Origin: Phlegmacium glaucopus
Lineage: Eukaryota; Basidiomycota; Agaricomycetes; Agaricales; Cortinariaceae
Assembly: GCA_015039465.1 (NCBI GenBank)
Contig: MU130382.1
Span: 787,824 to 851,823 of the forward strand
Direction of reading: 5' to 3'
DNA length: 64,000 nt
Part shown: one piece after another, positions 57,501-64,000 of the stretch
Layout of the letters: each line of letters starts with the position of its first letter
Numbering within the stretch: the stretch's first letter is position 1
The notes under the pieces: generated by a model
What the model was told of the DNA's origin: nothing
The model's input: the letters and a program-made list of their open reading frames with translations, nothing else
The model's database searches: none
Position numbers and translations under genes: made by a program

Positions 57501-60500
57501 GCTCCGCGTGGCCCATTCCTTATCGCTGTAGTAGGATTCTCATGCTTCCACGGGCGATTAGACTCCGAGAAAAGAGAAAAAAAAGTACCATAAGCTAAAT
57601 ATACTTCGAAATTTGAGTCCGATACTTAGCTTCTTCCTGTGAGATTGTAACATTTTATTGTATATATATTCCAAGCAACCAAGGGTGAGTCAGCTGGGAT
57701 TGGTAATACATATATTCAAATCTTTTTTCTCTGACATGTATACGCGATGTCAAAAAAGTTCATGATACCGCCTCAGGGTGCCGCCGCCATTTCGTCATCT
57801 AAATTTGGGAATTTTCCTCAAGAATTTTAACCCCAGCTGACTCACTTAAGCTATGCTACGTGGGAAACTCTGGATCCTTCCGAACCGACTTCGATACCTA
57901 GGGCCCAACGAAGCTCGATTTGTTCAAAATTACTCTCGTTTGAATCCACGACCCTTCAAGAAATGATTCTGTCTGGTCAAAAAGTTTATAGCCATGAAAG
58001 AGGCTTGGTTGAGATGGATTAGCATCTGGTGAACACTGCAATTCAATTAAAGAGCCCCCGCCATCTTGACAGTGATACATCTGTTATCACAGACAGCTAG
58101 TATGCCTTTGATTCACCTTGCTTTGACTACCGTCAGGGTACCCACTTGAAGGGGATGACATGTTCATGAAAATGCTGTGCTTCGGCCAGTGCCAGTTGCT
58201 ACCCTGTACGTATACCTTGGAGCTATAAACGACGTACATCGATCGAGACAATTACTGGGGGTCATTAGATGCCAGAATATTGCGTTTCTCAGTGACAAGC
58301 TCAACTTGAAGCCTACGGCCTCCCCTTCCAGTGAGCTTGACTCGATCATACAAAAGAGGTTTCTTGGCATTGATGTATTGATGCTTTAAATAGGTTTACA
58401 ATAAATAACTCAAAGATAAGTTGGTGTTGGTTGGCCACTTTAAGGCTTCCTTTCTCGCTCTCTCTCAGGCTCAAGAATCCGAGTGTTCGGCTCTGGGTAC
58501 GTCAGTTTTCCGTGTCATCGGTCAAATCACCCTTTTTTCTGGAGTCATGACGGTATAGATAATCGGTTCCGTATAGAAGAGACGAATCTTACTATGATGA
58601 AGGACATTCCACACGAGAGGGGGCTATGACGATACTCGATCGTCTCATTCACTGCTCGGCCTTTCTTGCCTAATCACGCGAACAGGCGCCTAACTTTTTG
58701 CGATATGCTGGCTACGAACTTGCCCATAAAGGGAGACGTTCCAGAAAGCTTTTGTTGTAAAATCAACGGTGGCCATTTTATACCAAGACAAGGTTGAAAG
58801 TTTGACCCTTATTGACTAACCTTGTAGGAAAAACCGCTCAAAAAGTATATCTGGTGCCTTTCTCTCCTGTTGGGATCTTACTGATGTTTGACACTAAAGT
58901 ACAGCCTAGGTTCAATCTTCTGACCGCGATCATCAGTGGGCGACCTCCGCTCGTCTAACATTTAATCTTGAAATTCTCAAGCAGGAAATCTGGTACTCAC
59001 TGGGGTCCCTGCCTTACTTGAACGAGTAACTGGGATTAAGTAAAGGCATTACATAGTACTCTGTTCAAAGGTGAGAACATTTTCTCTGCTCAACTCTTGT
59101 TTCACCGTCTCCAATTCAGAAAGAACAAAAGAAGTTCTAACCTCTTCCGTTGACGCAGTCCCGCCTCGCTACTCAGGTTGCCAACTTGAACAGAGCCATG
59201 CACCGTGGTGAGATAACTATCAAATCGTTTCCAACCGGATTTGAACGAGAACTTGTCAACCAAAGTTTTCGTACCAATCTCGAAGTTTTTGACCCAGAGG
59301 ACATCACCCCGGCCAAATTCAAGTTAAATTACGGCTAGTATGAGGATTTCTTAGATTTATTTATTTATTTATTTACTTATTCCCCCTCCGACAACCAGTA
59401 TCGGGCCGACGTTCTCGCGGATTCGGACGTTTCAAGTTTTTGTTTTGTCTTGACTGTTCTGCGTGTTCTAAATGATATGGCCTGGCGATAACGGCCTTGA
59501 ACAGTTGAGATTTCTAAACCGAAGTGTACGGGCCATACAACACTCTTGAAGCATCTCTTTCCTCCCGTCAAACATTGTCGAGGTCACATCTCACTGGTGC
59601 CCATTACTCCATGTTCAACCCTCATATATGTACATTTTCCAAAAGCAGAAGCTCATTTTTCATTGAAATGAATCATTTCCGCCGTCTTAACGTCATTTCT
59701 ACTCGATTAAAAGAAGATCAGTAGATTCGTGATCAATTTGAGAGTGTCATAGGCCCAAATCTCCTCGTTCCCAAAGAGTATAAAATCGGTACGGGAACAC
59801 ATTCTTTGGTATGCAAATACGACAAGTGAGACGAATCAAAGACGACTATCCCCTTGCTTCTATCAATTGTACGCGATACTATGTTTTTGACTGACGTCGC
59901 CTCCTGAAATCATGAGGTGTTCGAAGATCCCGGAGAACAAAAAGGTATGAACTGGATTCACTGGGGCTAGTAACACCGGATTTTATTCTTACCCAGATAT
60001 TTTGGGGTCAGGATCATTTAGCTCCAGCAGTATATTCGGAGGATGCCATTGATAATTACGTTGTTCTGATCTGCTACCGCTTGGGGGTAGTTTGGGGTAT
60101 AGATCTCTGATAACTCCCGGCATTTATGTTGGTACGGAATCGTACGGAATCGTCCCTCGATGTGCTTTGATCCGTCGGTGAGTATCCATCCATTCTGATT
60201 TTGTAATGCTAAGTATTGATTTTGGGTGTAACTCCCAGGTTTTCATAGATAAACACAATATTATATGGACTTGACTTCCTCTGAATATACCGGCGGTAAA
60301 CGCCATTTTCCCGATTAATGCATCTTTTAACCCCAGTACTAATCTTTTTTTGATGTGATGTTTTTGATGTGAAGGGCTATTCATCCATCCCAACAATAAT
60401 TATTTCTATTGAAGATTTTACAAATGTCGTTAAAAGGTGATTCTAACCAAAGCTTTCGTCATTCGGAAGGCTGTTATCTGGCACTTCAGGTCAACTCAAC

Positions 60501-61738
60501 TATCCAAATATTTTGACATTCAACCGTGTTCTCATGCCTTCTGAATATGCTGGCGATCTCCTTCTGAGCCAGAGGCGAGACCGGAAATATAGATAATTAT
60601 ATATATGGAAACACCATCTATCCGCCATTCAACGAACGATAGATTCTACAAACACGGCCGCCGCGACTTGTCCATGCAACCAGTACTCCTTACGCTATAA
60701 CCAAAATGCAACCATACTGTCTCATACCGTCTCCTTACGCTATAACCAAAATGCAGCCATACTGTCTCATACCGTCTCGGACCCCTTATCTCAAGGTGTG
60801 GCGTTCAATCGGTCCGAAGGCACTGTCATTCAGTTTATTTATATCCGAGAAACATCGATGTCATGAGCACACTTTTGTTCAGCTAGGAACTTACCATGCT
60901 GGGGAATAATCATCTGTTTTGGGTCGTGGGTTAACGCTGAGCCAGAATCATGACTGCACCTTGTTTGCGCACCGCCTTGCTTTCACATACCACAAACCTT
61001 ACAGTTATCATTTGGGCGCCCATCTGGTGCAATGCTTCCGACCAAAATCGGGGATTTTCCCTAAGTCCGAAGGACGCAGAGAGCTCTGTCCTCAAAGCAA
61101 GAAAGAAGTGTTTCTTGTCAATGAGAACTACTTTGTGACCTCGAATGCCTTCCTAAGGCTCGCTTCATCTTCTATCCAGGATGCATTCCAAGCTTATCGG
61201 ACAAGTGGCGTAGCCTGGGATGGATCACCAGGTTCTCCACTTTAAAGCCTTGCACCGCCATAAACATCACGTTATCTATTCTTAAATTTCAGACTTCACT
61301 TTGACTTGCCAATGAAATTTAAACGCGGGCTGTTCCAGTGGAATTGAAGGAGCGCTTAGCGCCAGCCTAGCCCACCACTTTTCACTGCTCTATCGCATAG
61401 GGCGGAGCAGGGCAGGGAGATATGGGGGAAGGCTAGCGATCCAATGCAGTATCTCGTTTTGAAGGCAGTACCCATCTTGCCTGCATCATCGTATTATTGT
61501 TCAGTACAGCCTACCCACGAGGTTAAGTTGACATCGTGCACAGGTCGTAAACAACTGCTGTCCGAGGAGATTGAAACTGGCGCTGGCAGGTCATTCACAG
61601 GGACAAACCTTCTCCTGATTCTCTAGTCAGGGTAATCGTAGAAGAAGTTTAGCCAATACCGATGTATAACAATAAGTCGATTTGGCCGTGTAATAGAAAC
61701 TCTATGACAACTTAGGTGTCTATGTACGTGGAAACTAA
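54507..61738. other. Gene-poor region of 7.2 kb
   Basis: No product recognised. It probably includes the 5' region of the GATA-factor gene, with pyrimidine-rich leader sequence at 54640-54760. A TTTA microsatellite lies at about 59353-59380 and a 45-bp tandem duplication at 60686-60775. A short frame at about 59159-59338 (SRLATQVANLNRAMHRG) begins after an acceptor-like CAG but has no upstream partner that I could find. Confidence 0.4.
60686..60775. repeat. 45-bp tandem duplication (two copies)
   Basis: A unit beginning CTCCTTACGCTATAACC and ending CTCATACCGT occurs twice head to tail (60686-60730 and 60731-60775), differing at one base. Confidence 0.95.
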
Positions 61739-63660
61739 TCACTTCTTCCGGCTTTTGCGCCTTTCGGAAGCTGCATTTTTTGTTTTTATGCATTCAGGGC
61801 AATACCATTTATCGGGAAGAGGCGTTTTGACGCCAACGCAACTAATGTGGAACTACAGCAGTAGTCATGTCAGCCAACAATTCGTCGGAAATGTGGAATG
61901 GTAAAATGTCAGCCATGAATTAGGATATAGTTGGCCCCAGGGAGAATGGCATAAAAAAAAACCATGCCACTTCCAGAACCAAGGAGACCCCAATGCGCAG
62001 TTGAATAACATCTTCCGGGGAGCAAGGAAAATTTGAAGTTATGGAATAAATGAAAATTACGAGACGAACTAAGTAAGGCAGTCGCTTCGCAACGCGCTGT
62101 GTCTCTCGTAGCCAAGAGATAAAGAAAAATGAGATGGAACTCACCCATTGGTAGGGACAAGCAGAATTATCGCATCCTATCATCTGTTGGGAAAATGACA
62201 TTCAGCCTCCGAGTGAAAAGAAGAAACTTGTGTACGGAATTTGCTTACATCCCCGTAGCTCTGCTTGTGACAGAAGCAGTAGAGCGTGAGGTCTTCTTCA
62301 GCGTCGTCTCCTTCGACATCCTCGTCGCCATCGGCATCTGCGTCGAGATCTTCCTCTTCCTGTTGTTGAACACGCACAGCATGCGATTGGCGAGAAAGCC
62401 GAGAGCGTGAATGGGTCGTTGCCGTGTGATGCGTTGTAGATGGTATCATAGGAGCTGGGCTTGGTAATTTAATCGACGTAGTGGTTGTTAACCGGCGTTC
62501 TTAAAGTTCATGAAAGGTTGTGGTCAGAAAAATGTACGAAAAGATAAAGAACGGGACAGTGATTAGGTCATTGCGGCAAGATGATTCGAGCTTCTTGTCT
62601 CCTCGCACTGGCGCTGTATAGATTAAAGGAGCGACTTACTCTTGTTGTAGCCAGGGCCTGAAGCAGCTGGCATAGAATGGATCATATCGGGATTACCTAC
62701 ACCAGCAGCGGTGCGCAAACTCTCCCCGATTTGAATTATAGGACTAATTCCTATGACTGAGCCGTCACTGCCAGCATAGCGTTTCGTGCCATGAGGCGAT
62801 GATAGCGGTAACTGATGTGCCACATTCGTAAAGACTGGGAGACGACTATCCTCCGGCGATTCTCCTTGAAGGATACGCACCCTAGACAAATCTCCGTCTA
62901 GGCGAGCACGGGTGCGCGTGAGAAGTTCAATAATTTGTCGCGCAATAGAAATTTTTTCATTTGAGAGTGCCTCAACCTCAGCGTAAGCAGCAGAGATACG
63001 GCCGGGAAGATGCGCCTTGGAATTTGAGCCATTTGGTGTAGGTGATGCAGTAGCGCTTTTGCTCTGCTCCACGGAGGCTGTTGTACTTATTTGTAGAGAT
63101 GAATATTGCTTCAAAGAAGATTTAATATATTTCGACTGGTCCTTGGCAATATCTTGCTGAATTTCTGTCAAAAGGATGATTATCAGAAAGTAATCAAAAA
63201 TGCGTTCTTGGGACGAGCTTGTGGTGGGCAATAGAAATCACATTGAAGTGTCTATTTCCCTTCGAAACTTATACGATAAACAATGTTTACCTTGACACCG
63301 CTGTTCCTTAAGTTTGATTTCCTGCAATAAGTGTTGGACCTCGTTCGGGAGGTTATCCAAGCCTGTATGCATAGAACATGAGTCTCTGATAAATACATGC
63401 CTCAAGCCAGAAAGGATCTTTGAGCCGATTATCAATTTATTTTCTATACTTTTGAAGTCTTCTCGGAAAGAGAATTATTCCAGGTATATAAATACTCGGT
63501 GGTCAAATTCAAAAGTAAGCGACATGGGAATGATGGATATAATCCATTGTATAACGATGACATCGCTTTGGAAGGAAATAAATCACTAACTGGCAATAAA
63601 TTCTGAAGCGACGCTTGCAGCCTCTTCAAAATTTGGAATAGATGAGGCCGCGATGTTCAT
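61739..63660 (-). CDS. ING-family chromatin protein with C-terminal PHD finger
   Basis: Starts MNIAASSIPNFEEAASVASEF (exon 63591-63660), continues LDNLPNEVQHLLQEIKLKEQRCQ, EIQQDIAKDQSKYIKSS and EALSNEKISIARQIIELLTRT, the ING N-terminal helical domain. A Ser/Pro-rich linker and an acidic stretch (EEEDLDADADGDEDVEGDD) precede the PHD finger. The finger is split over three exons: LYCFCHKQSYGD (ending 62249), MIGCDNSACPYQW (62145-62183) and FHISCVGVKTPLPDKWYCPEC (61739-61852), giving a complete C4-H-C3 zinc pattern; the aromatic residues for H3K4me3 are present. It ends in a basic tail, SERRKSRKK. ING proteins (Yng2, Pho23 and Yng1 in yeast) are subunits of histone acetyltransferase or deacetylase complexes. 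The last intron (61853-62144, 292 bp) is about five times longer than usual in this window. Confidence 0.92.
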
Positions 63661-64000
63661 TGTCAAATTCCAAGTACCGCCACACTTGGATATGATGTTG
63701 AGAAGTCAAGTCACGATAATAACTAAGCCTCTAAGATAGAAAGCAGAGGATTGCCAAAAAAAGTTTGTGAGATCGTATTGAGAGGTTTATATACCTGTCT
63801 AGTCTTATGATGCTGGAGATAATGATTAGGTGTGGAGGAGAGGTACAAATAAGCATCTTTGTCTCATGCCAATTGTTTACGCGTGCTTGGCCATGATGTC
63901 GATCTTGCCGATGAAATCCCTTTTTCGGAAAGTGAATAATCATTTGTGACGCGTCCAGAATGCCGTGACTTGTCACACAAATTTTCCATTACTGCCCTGA
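63661..64000. other. Upstream of the ING gene, nothing recognised
   Basis: Probably promoter of the minus-strand ING gene; no coding content recognised before the window ends. Confidence 0.4.

Noticed and set aside
60919..61245. Plus-strand ORF of 108 codons
   Set aside because: TTG start, no recognisable domain or intron support.
61909..62145. ING gene with a degenerate or truncated PHD finger
   Set aside because: Reading directly downstream of CPYQW gave no His/Cys ligands, but a perfect third PHD exon starts at 61852 after a TAG acceptor, in phase. The finger is complete.

Overview
The window looks like nuclear DNA of a mushroom-forming basidiomycete (Agaricomycetes). Genes are densely packed and split by many introns of about 45-70 bp with GTRNGY donors. 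There is a two-part KDZ-type transposase with the CxC5/CxC6 cysteine clusters typical of agaric genomes. Several proteins (the TRP-like channel, the zinc-knuckle membrane protein, the NTF2-like protein) read like Agaricomycete orthologues. All identifications come from reading the sequence; no search was run.

Layout. 0.4-9.4 kb is ordinary gene space: a large unnamed beta-propeller-like protein (+), a TRP/Flc-like membrane protein (-) and mitochondrial GatB/Pet112 (+). 9.3-30.5 kb is the most unusual part. It is an inverted segmental duplication whose arms (9339-10776 and about 26925-30523) both derive from a cluster GatB 3' end / NEDD8 / zinc-knuckle gene / mitochondrial methionine aminopeptidase. 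The right arm keeps intact genes. The left arm is a wreck in which a NEDD8 last exon with a lost stop codon is joined to the 3' half of the aminopeptidase gene. Between the arms lies a transposon island of about 15 kb. It holds a TIR-bounded element with a large protein that may be an undescribed DDE-type transposase, a gag relic, a SINE-like tRNA-derived piece, an Asp/Asn-rich ORF, an assembly gap, a KDZ-type transposase with inverted GACTCC arrays, a hAT-type MITE with perfect 8-bp target duplications, and a three-layer nest of foldback/MITE elements ending about 50 bp upstream of the aminopeptidase start codon.

30.9-44.3 kb returns to housekeeping genes: nuclear poly(A) polymerase (-), a beta-helix membrane-anchored protein (-), a divergent pair IST3/RBMX2-like splicing factor (-) and eIF3d (+), a Dsc2/UBAC2-like rhomboid-CUE protein (-) and an NTF2-like protein (+). 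From 44.3 kb to the end the window is gene-poor: only a single-finger GATA factor (53.1-54.5 kb) and an ING-family PHD protein (61.7-63.7 kb) are recognisable, separated by stretches of 7-9 kb in which no gene was recognised.

Functionally the identifiable genes are basal machinery: mitochondrial translation (GatB, organellar MetAP), mRNA processing (PAP, IST3), translation initiation (eIF3d), neddylation, ER/Golgi protein quality control (Dsc2) and chromatin/transcription control (ING, GATA). No biosynthetic cluster or CRISPR array was seen.
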